Source: Cyclobacteriaceae bacterium
GTDB taxonomy: Bacteria > Bacteroidota > Bacteroidia > Cytophagales > Cyclobacteriaceae
Length of the DNA: 36,212 bases
Direction of reading: 5' to 3'
NCBI GenBank assembly: GCA_022841475.1
Contig: JALHRJ010000044.1
Span: 1-36,212 of the forward strand
The notes below the pieces were generated by a model. That model saw only the letters and a program-made list of their open reading frames with translations. It searched no databases and was not told the origin of the DNA. Below are positions 17,149-24,111 of this stretch, in pieces. A program made the position numbers and the translations under genes. Numbering within the stretch: position 1 is the first letter of the stretch; every line of letters begins with the position of its first letter.

Positions 17149-17837
17149 GCAAGATTCAGAATACGTTCGTTCACCAACTTACCACCCTTCATCTGAAGAA
17201 TGCGCTCTGTCTTTTCGGCCAGTTCCAGGTTATGTGTTACAAGAATTAAGGTAGTTTTCTCTTCACGGTTCATACCAAATAGTAAATCAGTAATCTGATG
17301 CGCATTTTCTTCATCCAGATTTCCGGTGGGCTCATCGGCAAATAAAATCCGGGGCGAAGTTATAAACGCCCGCGCCATAGCTACACGCTGCTGTTCACCG
17401 CCAGAAAGTTGGGTGGGATAATGACTAAATCGCTCGCTCAACCCTACGCGTGCTAAAAGGTCTTTTGCCTTTTGCGCTACATTCTTTTCGCCTCTAAGTT
17501 CCAAAGGCACCATTACATTTTCCAATGCTGTAAGTGTAGGCAGGAGTTGAAAATTCTGAAATACAAATCCAACGAATTGGTTGCGGATGTAGGCCCGGTC
17601 GTCTTCACTCATTTTGTTTAATTTAAAGCCCATGAGTGAGATAGATCCTGACGAAGGAACATCTAATCCTGCACACAAACCAAGCAACGTGGTCTTGCCA
17701 CTCCCGGAAGGACCAATGATTGCCATACTTGTGCCTTGTTTGGCCTCGAAGCTTACATGATCTAGCACCATTAAATCCCTTTCGGCTGATTTATATATCT
17801 TGGTTAGTCCCACGGACAGCAATACGGTTTCTGGCAT
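17145..17837 (-). CDS. YbbA-like ABC transporter ATP-binding protein
   Basis: This 230-residue cytoplasmic ATPase belongs to the MacB/LolD/YbbA group. Walker [10 protein letters not shown] is at 42-50, Q-loop [17 protein letters not shown] at about 92-108, the signature LSGGEQQR at 144-151, Walker [13 protein letters not shown] with Asp168 and Glu169, and the H-loop in [11 protein letters not shown]. The [17 protein letters not shown] stretch is characteristic of ATPases paired with FtsX-type permeases. The gene overlaps the YbbP-like permease gene by 4 bp. The TesA-like start lies 82 bp away on the opposite strand. The same three-gene arrangement (tesA divergent from ybbA-ybbP) is known in E. 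coli, which supports the assignment. Confidence 0.92.
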   Translation of the reverse strand: MPETVLLSVGLTKIYKSAERDLMVLDHVSFEAKQGTSMAIIGPSGSGKTTLLGLCAGLDVPSSGSISLMGFKLNKMSEDDRAYIRNQFVGFVFQNFQLLPTLTALENVMVPLELRGEKNVAQKAKDLLARVGLSERFSHYPTQLSGGEQQRVAMARAFITSPRILFADEPTGNLDEENAHQITDLLFGMNREEKTTLILVTHNLELAEKTERILQMKGGKLVNERILNLA

Positions 17838-17919
17838 GATATTTAAGTTAACAGATCAGGAATTAAATCGTTTATTGTTTAAAATTGTTTCAAGGAAGAT
17901 ATCAACCTGTGATAATAAT

Positions 17920-18531
17920 ATGTTAGTCGGTAAAAAAGCGCTGTTTATTGTAATTTTTTGGGTCTTGCCTGCATTTCAAACCTCTAAAGTAATTCTTTTT
18001 TTTGGTGACAGCCTGACAGCCGGGTATGGTCTTTCCACCGAAGAAGCCTTTCCGGCCCTGCTGGAGAAAGAACTTAATAAAAGCGATAAGAAAGTTAAGA
18101 TTGTTAATGCCGGTTTGAGCGGGGAAACTTCTGCAGGCGGCCTGAGTCGTATCGATTGGATCTTGAGGCAACCGCTTGATATTTTTGTACTCGAATTAGG
18201 TGCCAATGATGGTTTGCGAGGTCTGCCTATTGACCAAACTAAAAAAAATCTTCAAAGTATTATTGATAAAGTGAGAGCAAAAAATCCTACCTGTAAAATT
18301 GTGCTGGCGGGAATGATGGTGCCGCCCAACATGGGCAAAGAATATACGGATGAATTCAAAAACATCTATCCGGAATTGGCTCGTAAAAACAATGCTACTT
18401 TAATTCCATTTATTTTGGATGGTGTAGCGGGTATTGAAAAATTAAATCAGGCTGACGGTATTCACCCTACTCCGGAAGGTCATAAGATCATTGCAAGAAA
18501 TCTCAAACAGGTTTTTGAGAAGTTGATTTAG
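17920..18531 (+). CDS. tesA: TesA-like SGNH arylesterase / lysophospholipase / thioesterase I
   Basis: From the ATG at 17920 the product has 203 residues with a hydrophobic N-terminal signal (KKALFIVIFWVLPAFQTS). The canonical TesA blocks follow: FFGDSLTAGYG with the catalytic serine, NAGLSGETSAGGLSRI with the block II glycine, VLELGANDGLRG with the block III asparagine, and DGIHPTPEGH with the Asp/His pair. TesA is a periplasmic multifunctional esterase acting on acyl-CoA, lysophospholipid and arylester substrates. An open extension to 17800 would overlap the ATPase gene and put 40 non-signal residues first, so it is rejected. The divergent position against the ybbA/ybbP-like genes matches E. 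coli, where TesA is reported to work with YbbAP. The physiological substrate is unknown. Confidence 0.88.
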   Translation: MLVGKKALFIVIFWVLPAFQTSKVILFFGDSLTAGYGLSTEEAFPALLEKELNKSDKKVKIVNAGLSGETSAGGLSRIDWILRQPLDIFVLELGANDGLRGLPIDQTKKNLQSIIDKVRAKNPTCKIVLAGMMVPPNMGKEYTDEFKNIYPELARKNNATLIPFILDGVAGIEKLNQADGIHPTPEGHKIIARNLKQVFEKLI

Positions 18532-18544
18532 CGGGGTAGCGAAA

Positions 18545-18721
18545 TTAACCGCTAAGGCGCAAAGACGCAGAGAATATTCTTATTGATTATTTCATTTAGC
18601 TGCAATCTCAAAATAGTTGGTTTACTCCGGATAAAATTTAATGAGCATTATTGCCTCGGAAAATTCAGACCCCAAAAGAAGACGCATTAAAAACTTAGCG
18701 CCTTTGCGCCTTAGCGGTTAA
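18545..18721. mobile_element. MITE-like element with perfect 20-bp terminal inverted repeats
   Basis: TTAACCGCTAAGGCGCAAAG at 18545-18564 is exactly the reverse complement of 18702-18721, giving a 177-bp element. Similarity continues inward for about 8 bases with mismatches (ACGCAGAG against GCGCTAAG). The interior has no ORF. It fills the gap between the TesA-like gene and the convergent SGNH gene. No clear target-site duplication is seen; only short A-rich sequence flanks it. The terminal sequence resembles a dispersed repeat known from several bacterial phyla, from memory. Confidence 0.75.
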
Positions 18722-18737
18722 AATAAACTCTACAGAT

Positions 18738-19376
18738 TTATTTCAATCCCTTACTGATAACTTCAACCCACTGCGTATACATTTTTCCAGATGGATGAAG
18801 GCCATCAGCCGCAACCAAGGCTGGATTCTCCAAACCCTTTCGTGAGATATCGGTGATGTTGAAATATTTTATTTTATACCTTTCAGTAATTCGTTTATTG
18901 ATTTTATTAAACTCATCTAACTGAAGGGAAATCGTTTCTTGCTTAGCTTTTCCAAAAGGAGTAAATCCATAATCAGGAATTGAAACTACAAATACGTTCT
19001 TTCTTTTTCCCTTTGCCAGTTGAATGGCTTTTTTGAGTAAATCTTCAAATTCAACCTCGTATTGGGTACTTGACTTTCCCTGATATTGATTGTTAACACC
19101 AATTAAAAGGGAGACCAGATCGTATTCATTTTTGAGATTAGCTGAGATGATTGCGTTTTTCAGATCATCCGTGCGCCAACCGGTGGTGGCAATAATTTTT
19201 GGGCGCTTAATTTGTAGCTTATCCGCGAGCTGATTGGGCCAACGTTCATCCTCAGATACACTTTCGCCAATGGTATAAGAATCGCCTAAGGCCAGAAACT
19301 TGGTTACGGTTTGTGAAAACAAATTCATACTTATTGCAAGTAATAATATAGTAATCGTCAGAAATCGACTCATCAA
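18738..19376 (-). CDS. Secreted SGNH/GDSL hydrolase
   Basis: This 212-residue protein starts MMSRFLTITILLLAISMNLFSQ, a clean signal peptide, so it acts in the periplasm or outside. SGNH motifs are KFLALGDSYTIGESV (catalytic Ser in GDSY), TTGWRTDDL for block II, LLIGVNNQYQG with the block III asparagine, and AADGLHPSGKMY with the Asp/His pair. The YTIGE start and GVNNQYQGKS are typical of a Bacteroidota family of small esterases. It is not closely similar to the TesA-like gene 207 bp away. It is divergent from the BNR-propeller gene, with only 65 bp between the preferred starts, so they probably share a regulatory region. The substrate cannot be told. Confidence 0.85.
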   Translation of the reverse strand: MMSRFLTITILLLAISMNLFSQTVTKFLALGDSYTIGESVSEDERWPNQLADKLQIKRPKIIATTGWRTDDLKNAIISANLKNEYDLVSLLIGVNNQYQGKSSTQYEVEFEDLLKKAIQLAKGKRKNVFVVSIPDYGFTPFGKAKQETISLQLDEFNKINKRITERYKIKYFNITDISRKGLENPALVAADGLHPSGKMYTQWVEVISKGLK

Positions 19377-19441
19377 GTTTTATCAAAGTTATATTGTATA
19401 CAGCAAATAAAGTTGGTAATATTAATCCAATAAAAGAAGCC

Positions 19442-20464
19442 GTGAAATTACAGATTTCAACTTATTTAATGATGCTGGCTCTTATGCAATGCTCTGCCGC
19501 ACTTAGCCAAACTTACACGTTGCAGAATTATAAGGTAGAAGTAAAATCTTCTTTTCGGGGATTATCAGTTGTTGATGATAGCACAGCCTGGGTGAGCGGA
19601 AGCAGCGGCTGGATTGGAAAAACTAGTAACGGAACAAACCAATGGGAGTTCAAACAAGTTTCAGGCTTTGAAAAACTTGACTTCCGTTCTTTGTATGCCT
19701 TCGATTCACAGAATGCCATCATCGCCAATGCAGGTTCGCCCGCTCACATTCTTAAAACAACGGATGGCGGCAACTCCTGGCAGATCGTTTATCAAAACAA
19801 TCATCCTGATGCCTTCTTTGATGGCATTGATTTCTGGAACGACCGTGAAGGAATAATCTATGGCGATCCGATTGAAGGTCGCATGCTTTTATTAAGCACA
19901 AAAGATGGCGGCAATACCTGGAATGAATTACCCCAAGCACAACGGCCTATTGTAAATGAAGGTGAAGCTTCCTTTGCAGCAAGTGGCACCGGCATCCGCT
20001 GTTACGGTAAATCGAAAGTCATTATTTCAACAGGCGGAAAATCTTCGCGGCTTTTCGTATCGAACAATAAAGGCGGGTTGTGGAATGCGCTGACGCCTCA
20101 GATAATCCAAGGTAAAAACAGTACGGGAATTTTTTCTGTCGCCTTTCGGGATAAAAAAGGCATCGTAGTAGGTGGAGATTACCTGCAAGATTCCTTAAAA
20201 GTAAAGCACGTGTTGATTACCAAAGATGCAGGTAAAACATGGCAAACACCAGCCACACCAACGCGTGGATACCGTGAGTGTGTGGAGTACATTTCAAATA
20301 AAGTACTGATCGCCACCGGACCTTCCGGCCTAGATGTTTCGTACAACAATGGTAGGGACTGGCAATCCCTCTCCGATGAAAAAGGATTTCATGTGGTACG
20401 AAAAGCACGCAAGGGAAAATTGGTGGTGGTGGCGGGAAGCGGCAAGATAAGTTGGATTGAATAA
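19442..20464 (+). CDS. Secreted BNR/YCF48-like beta-propeller protein
   Basis: I prefer the GTG at 19442, which gives KLQISTYLMMLALMQCSAALSQ as an ordinary signal peptide and 340 residues. An ATG at 19394 in the same frame would add 16 residues and leave 17 bases to the divergent gene. The mature protein contains about six Asp-box/BNR-type repeats, for example KTTDGGNSWQIV, STKDGGNTWNEL, VSNNKGGLWNAL, TKDAGKTWQTP and SYNNGRDWQSL. This predicts a single six- or seven-bladed propeller, as in YCF48/HCF136-like and oxidoreductase-annotated Bacteroidota proteins. Catalytic residues of sialidases are not evident, so binding or assembly is more likely than hydrolysis. There is no T9SS tail, so it probably stays periplasmic. 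Confidence 0.8.
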   Translation: MKLQISTYLMMLALMQCSAALSQTYTLQNYKVEVKSSFRGLSVVDDSTAWVSGSSGWIGKTSNGTNQWEFKQVSGFEKLDFRSLYAFDSQNAIIANAGSPAHILKTTDGGNSWQIVYQNNHPDAFFDGIDFWNDREGIIYGDPIEGRMLLLSTKDGGNTWNELPQAQRPIVNEGEASFAASGTGIRCYGKSKVIISTGGKSSRLFVSNNKGGLWNALTPQIIQGKNSTGIFSVAFRDKKGIVVGGDYLQDSLKVKHVLITKDAGKTWQTPATPTRGYRECVEYISNKVLIATGPSGLDVSYNNGRDWQSLSDEKGFHVVRKARKGKLVVVAGSGKISWIE

Positions 20465-20549
20465 GGGTAAATTTGTTAGTTAGCGATTTATCCCTAAAAC
20501 CCTAGTTCCTGCTAAATTTTTGTTGTGTGTATGTGGCTTCACCAATTCT

Positions 20550-21010
20550 TCAATCTTTGACCTTACTCACAGATGAAGCATGAAGATGAGTGATTTTCCA
20601 ACTGCGGTTTTTCTTTACCATTATTAAAGTCCATCTGGATAATGAATTTTCTCCGTCCCCAGATGAAATGTAACAATTGCAGTCTGTCGGGAGAGTTGAA
20701 TGTTAATGTCCTTTGGGCTTATTTGTAATTTTCTAGTGTTTGTTGTATCCGCAAACTCAGGAAAAATTGTCAACCAGTTTGTTTCTATTTCTTGTCTGCA
20801 TTTTACTCTTTTTGCTTGATTCCAAAATGGATAAAAAATAGTCGCAGCGTCAGCGAATGATTCTCGAAAAGTATTCCAATTAAAATTATTAAATGCTGTC
20901 ACAAAATTGGTTGCGGATTTCATAACAGCTATGGAATCTCTACTCTGAGCCATTAAACTAAAATTTAGCATGCAAAGGATTGTCAGGGAAAGTAGATTTC
21001 TAGTTGTCAT
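20550..21010 (-). pseudogene. SnoaL/DUF4440-like secreted protein, frameshifted
   Basis: From the ATG at 21010 there is a signal peptide (NLLSLTILCMLNFSLMAQ) and an NTF2-like domain: MKSATNFVTAFNNFNWNTFRESFADAA, FYPFWNQAKRV, and the beta strand TAIVTFHLGT. The frame stops at 20624 after KIHYPDGL. Another frame of the same strand then continues with RWTLIMVKKNRSWKITHLHAS and runs to a TGA at 20550-20552. This is the last beta-strand pair that SnoaL/DUF4440 proteins normally have (family pattern: ...LVKxNGxWKIxHLHAS). One lost base near 20637 explains it. It is therefore a recently broken gene, or a sequencing error. It is the third member of the cassette-like array. Confidence 0.72.
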
Positions 21011-21089
21011 GATTTTAATACTTGAATGTCTAGCACCATGTCACAAAACGGTTAATTCAAAATGTGTTTTAACTCATTTTTATATAGTA

Positions 21090-21753
21090 TTGTGTTTAGT
21101 TTATTTCCACGAATCCATTCAATAACCTTTCACTTTCGGGTTTATAGCTATCCAGTAAATTTTGTGAAGTGTATGTTATGAATTGAACTGTTCCATTAGT
21201 GCTTGAAAAATAATACCCATAATAAGAAAATTTGATTCCTTGCATATTTCCATTCAACTGAAGAAGAAGTACTTTTAAACCGTTTACGATTCTGTATTCT
21301 TCTTTTACAATTTTCAGGTCAGATGCCGATGCTTTTCCATTCTCCAATGCAATTGATCTCAATGTTTTAAGAGGGATTTCAACTTTTTCAGTTAAAATCA
21401 TTCCGTATAAATCTCCATCTTTTAATTGAAGTTCGAATTCTGCATCTGGATTATCAGTTGCTTTTTTAAATGACCATATTTTAGGGTTTATGTAAACACC
21501 AACATTTAGTTTGCTACTTTTTAGTAAAAAAGTTGACTCTTTGTCCTTTATAAATTTCTTGGGATTTGTTGGTATTTCTTTTTCAGGGACTTGATTTTCA
21601 TTCTGATATTTCCATGTTCCATCATCATATAGAATCACTTCTTCACCAGTTTCAGTTACAGCCTTTTGTTGAGCTTGTATCAGGTTACCATAAAATAAGC
21701 CAATTAATAGCAATAATGTTTTTTTCATATTTCATTTTTTAATTTAAACACAA
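21090..21753. repeat. 9-bp inverted boundary repeats around the second cassette-like unit
   Basis: TTGTGTTTA at 21090-21098 and its exact reverse complement TAAACACAA at 21745-21753 bracket the 210-residue protein gene. The inner copy contains that gene's stop codon. The outer edge of the right-hand copy abuts CG, giving the junction G/TTGTG on the gene's strand, as at the edge of an attC core site. A single 9-bp match could occur by chance; the position is what makes it notable. Confidence 0.4.
21096..21728 (-). CDS. Secreted protein of unknown function
   Basis: This 210-residue protein begins KKTLLLLIGLFYGNLIQAQQ, a signal peptide cleaved after QA. The first mature segment, AVTETGEEVILYDDGTWKY, is a short motif found at the start of many small secreted Bacteroidota proteins. 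A linker (QVPEKEIPTNPKKFIKDKE) is followed by a compact alpha/beta region with LNVGVYINPKIWSFKKA, FELQLKDGDLYGMI, YRIVNGLKVLLLQLNG and FSYYGYYFSSTNGTVQFI. This pattern is common in proteins annotated only as hypothetical or DUF. No catalytic residues stand out. It lies between the OLD nuclease gene and the frameshifted SnoaL-like gene, all on one strand, in a region that looks more AT-rich than the flanks. It may be cassette cargo; I do not recognise a function. Confidence 0.75.
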   Translation of the reverse strand: MKKTLLLLIGLFYGNLIQAQQKAVTETGEEVILYDDGTWKYQNENQVPEKEIPTNPKKFIKDKESTFLLKSSKLNVGVYINPKIWSFKKATDNPDAEFELQLKDGDLYGMILTEKVEIPLKTLRSIALENGKASASDLKIVKEEYRIVNGLKVLLLQLNGNMQGIKFSYYGYYFSSTNGTVQFITYTSQNLLDSYKPESERLLNGFVEIN

Positions 21754-21836
21754 CGTTCGCATTAAAGCGTGCTGGCAGACCAAACTAATAATCAATAATC
21801 AAACTCTGCCAGCATGATTTATATGCATTGTTAGCG
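21748..21836 (-). repeat. attC-like imperfect palindrome behind the OLD gene
   Basis: On the minus strand the site starts with CGCTAAC (21836-21830, overlapping the OLD stop codon) and ends with GAACG/TTGTGT. Between them the arms ATGCTGGCAGA and TCTGCCAGCAC can pair over about 10 bp, with a loop of about 30 bases. Weaker outward pairing (GATTTATATGC against GCTTTAATGC) is interrupted by unpaired bases. This is the layout of an integron attC site (R'', L'', stem, L', R'), although the R-box matches to RYYYAAC/GTTRRRY are imperfect. It may equally be an ordinary hairpin. Confidence 0.45.
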
Positions 21837-23618
21837 GGCGTAATTGAAGTCAGACTTATTTTCTATTGCTGTAATTACGTCCACGATTTCCTTAGAGATC
21901 TCAAATCTCCCAATTTCTCTGGCTATCTTAAATGGATTCAAATTCACTTTAAAGTTCTTGTTTGTCCACTCGCTTAATTTGGATATCACGGTTTTCCCAG
22001 GAATAGTCGCAAGAAAATCATTGTCAAACTTAATTTGAAAGAGTTCTCTAGCTTCTTCCATAAATGTCTTCGGGGCCTTACTCTTATCTTTCGCGGAGAT
22101 TTCTGTCGCAAAATTGTCAATAATTTCAAGCTTTAATTCATCAATGATTGTAGTCAAGGCTTCATTAAATATTTGAAGACTTATGGGGTTTTCAGTTCGA
22201 TTTTCCCGCTCAATAATTCGACAAATTGCTGGAGGTACTATCAGATAATTTTCGATTTCCTTCCTTTTCCAGATGTGAAGATTTAATTTGTTTGATTTAG
22301 CTTCAGAATATCTTTCCTTGATTTGGTCATCCAAGTGGTAGTCAGAATCCAAGATGCAGTAAGTTTTGATATTTGTCTGATTATCCTTGAAAACTTTCAC
22401 AGAGCCGATAACTCTTTGCCAACCTCCCCAACCTTCAATATATGTTTTCGGCAGTACTTCAAATGAATCCGATGAATCTTTGAAAAGTGTCGCCTGAAAT
22501 ATGCTCAGCAATTTAATATCGTCTGTATTCCCCTCAACTATTAGAAACTTCTTACTCACAAATAGTCTAGCAATTTCAATATTATGAATGCTTCCTATTT
22601 TATCAATTATTTCTTGAACGATTGGTGTTTTGTTAGCATAAGTAATTTTCTCTTTGCTGCTATCTATTGGCAAGACACTTTCCGCATCAACTTCAGACAT
22701 TATTTCGATGGAATGAGTTGCTATCATTACTTGTCTGAAACGATTTCTAATAAATCTTATGAGTTTCCTTTGCAAGTCAGCGTGCATGTAAACATCGGGC
22801 TCATCCAATATGACTGTCGAATTTTGCTCACATCCCGAAATAAACCACATTGTTTGCAGCCACATTTGAAGTCCGTGTCCCATCCAACCAATTTCTGAGA
22901 CAAAGTTGTTATCTCGAATCATTAAGTTTAGAGTTTCACCTTCTCCACCGTGTCCCTCGTCAAGCTCATCAACTGCTAGTCCATTCCATGTTGATTCTGA
23001 TAGCTCTCTAAACTTTGGAAAATGGGCTTGGAAATACTTTAATTGATTTCTGAAATTTCTTGAACTTAGATTTGTATCAACATTCTTTTGAACTGTCCGA
23101 AATTTCAAAATCTTTTCTTCCCTGAGAATTGGCGAAATTTGGGGAAGTATGTTTATGCTGCTTAATGCCAACTTGGCCGCGAATCCCTTTGATGCTACGT
23201 TTCTATTCTGGCTATCATTTAGAATCGCAAATATTTTAGCGTCCTCACCAACAAAGACTTCAATTTTACTTTTGTTGTCAAAGAAAGCGGTGATAATGGC
23301 AGGCCCCTCTCCGTACATATGAAATATGTTCTTAGAAGATATATCTAGATTGTCGATGGAAGGGCTTATCCCGTAAATGTCCTCCTTAAGTTTAAGCCAG
23401 TCGGGTGGTTTATTGTAGTTTATGTGTTTTGCTCGATTAGTCGCGATTGACACTATTCTTAGGGCTTCAATTAGGGTCGATTTTCCAGCATTATTTTTGC
23501 CAACAATAATCGTCAGATTCTTAAAACTAATTGTTGTGTCTTTAAAACATCTGTAGTTCTTAAGATTTATCTTTTCAATCATTTACGAGTCTTTATACAA
23601 TTATGCCGCTAACATTGG
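21825..23618. repeat. Inverted repeats of 21-22 bp bracketing the OLD gene
   Basis: Bases 21825-21846 and the reverse complement of 23598-23618 agree at about 18 positions out of 22, with one gap. The shared core is TGTTAGCGG-C, followed by TAATTG. The left copy includes the last codons and the stop of the OLD gene; the right copy lies 16-36 bp before its start. The pair therefore defines a 1.8-kb unit holding a single gene. If the unit were circularised at G/TTAGCG, the resulting R' box GTTAGCG would be the exact complement of the R'' box CGCTAAC, as expected for an integron cassette. Confidence 0.55.
21831..23582 (-). CDS. OLD-family ATPase/TOPRIM endonuclease (putative anti-phage)
   Basis: This is a 583-residue cytoplasmic protein. 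The N-terminus MIEKINLKNYRCFKDTTISF is typical of SMC/RecF-like ABC ATPases. Walker A GKNNAGKST is at 28-36, a signature-like region is LQTMWFISGCE, and Walker B ends in VILDEPD (Asp260, Glu261), followed by the switch histidine in ATHSIEIMSEV. A TOPRIM domain follows from about residue 343: the metal glutamate Glu350 in LIVEGNTDD, then Asp412-Ser-Asp414 in YCILDSDYH. The KRKEIENYLIVP motif is typical of OLD proteins. OLD enzymes are DNA nucleases; P2 Old, and GajA of the Gabija system, act in phage defence. No UvrD-like GajB partner is adjacent, so it looks like a stand-alone (class 1-type) OLD. The gene looks AT-rich and is bracketed by inverted repeats. Confidence 0.85.
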   Translation of the reverse strand: MIEKINLKNYRCFKDTTISFKNLTIIVGKNNAGKSTLIEALRIVSIATNRAKHINYNKPPDWLKLKEDIYGISPSIDNLDISSKNIFHMYGEGPAIITAFFDNKSKIEVFVGEDAKIFAILNDSQNRNVASKGFAAKLALSSINILPQISPILREEKILKFRTVQKNVDTNLSSRNFRNQLKYFQAHFPKFRELSESTWNGLAVDELDEGHGGEGETLNLMIRDNNFVSEIGWMGHGLQMWLQTMWFISGCEQNSTVILDEPDVYMHADLQRKLIRFIRNRFRQVMIATHSIEIMSEVDAESVLPIDSSKEKITYANKTPIVQEIIDKIGSIHNIEIARLFVSKKFLIVEGNTDDIKLLSIFQATLFKDSSDSFEVLPKTYIEGWGGWQRVIGSVKVFKDNQTNIKTYCILDSDYHLDDQIKERYSEAKSNKLNLHIWKRKEIENYLIVPPAICRIIERENRTENPISLQIFNEALTTIIDELKLEIIDNFATEISAKDKSKAPKTFMEEARELFQIKFDNDFLATIPGKTVISKLSEWTNKNFKVNLNPFKIAREIGRFEISKEIVDVITAIENKSDFNYAR

Positions 23619-23995
23619 ATACAGGTAAGATAAGGGTTAAATCTTTGAATTCAATGCCAAATGGCCTTTTTCCCGCTTTCAAATTGCTGCCAGGTCTTCT
23701 AGCCTAACGGTAACACCTGTTGGGTTTTTAATCTTGAACAGGTTACTGAAGAAAGCGTAGAGAGGGATTACTTACAGTGATGCCTAGCAACGCTCTACAA
23801 CAAAAGTGATGAGCCCAGCAGGAATTTGATGTGCGGAGAGAGGGATTACTTACGTGATCCCTTCTTGAAGGAGGGGCTAACATCAAATCTCTGCTGGCTC
23901 GTTGCACTCGATTCAATTTTTTTTTACGCTTTTGCTCAGGCATGCCTGACAAAAGCTCCAAAACAAAATTGAAAAAGCAGCAGAGATTTGATGTG
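23583..23995. other. Gene-free stretch between OLD gene and tRNA-Ser, rich in degenerate repeats
   Basis: No protein gene is supported in these 413 bases. A unit of about 30 bases, GCG(T/G)AGAGAGGGATTACTTAC followed by GTGAT, occurs at 23755-23784 and 23833-23861. ATTTGATGTGCGGAGAGA occurs at 23824-23841 and again at 23986-24003, where it includes the tRNA 3' acceptor strand. A related GAGCC-AGCAG-ATTTGATG segment is present inverted at about 23872-23902. An imperfect hairpin (GTAACACCTGTT with AACAGGTTAC) lies near 23710-23747. The region reads as debris of repeated duplication at a tRNA end. Confidence 0.6.
23912..23973. repeat. Large nested palindrome downstream of tRNA-Ser
   Basis: The centre TCAGGCATGCCTGA (23936-23949) is a perfect 14-bp palindrome. 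It is flanked by GCTTTTG (23928-23934) and CAAAAGC (23950-23956), and further out by TTCAATTTT (23912-23920) and AAAATTGAA (23965-23973), all exact inverse matches. On the minus strand this lies just 3' of the tRNA. It lacks a clean terminal T run on either strand, so it is more likely a REP-type repeat than a terminator, but it could affect tRNA 3' processing. Confidence 0.6.
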
Positions 23996-24083
23996 CGGAG
24001 AGACAGGGATTCGAACCCTGGATCCGCCTGAGGCGGATAACGGTTTTCGAGACCGTCCCATTCAACCACTCTGGCATCTCTCC
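23996..24083 (-). tRNA. tRNA-Ser (anticodon CGA)
   Basis: On the minus strand the 5' acceptor strand GGAGAGA (24083-24077) pairs with TCTCTCC (24003-23997), with discriminator G at 23996. The anticodon stem ACGGT/ACCGT encloses the loop CTCGAAA, giving anticodon CGA for the UCG serine codon. A long variable arm (ATCCGCCT-CA-GGCGGAT type) marks a class II tRNA, and the T arm CAGGGTTCGAATCCCTG is intact. Length is 88 nt and CCA is not encoded. Such tRNA ends are frequent integration sites; here the 3' end is repeated in the downstream sequence. Confidence 0.95.
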
Positions 24084-24111
24084 TAACTGTTTTTTTCGAT
24101 CACGAAATAAA

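Noticed and set aside
17800..17919. Upstream extension of the TesA-like frame
   Set aside because: It would overlap the divergent ATPase gene and place 40 polar residues before a good signal peptide.
20464..20495. Hairpin AGGGTAAAT / ATTTATCCCT after the BNR gene, considered as a terminator
   Set aside because: The stem has a bulge and no T run follows on either strand.
23755..23861. Repeated 30-base units considered as a CRISPR remnant
   Set aside because: There are only two diverged copies, no regular spacers and no cas genes; better explained by duplication near the tRNA.
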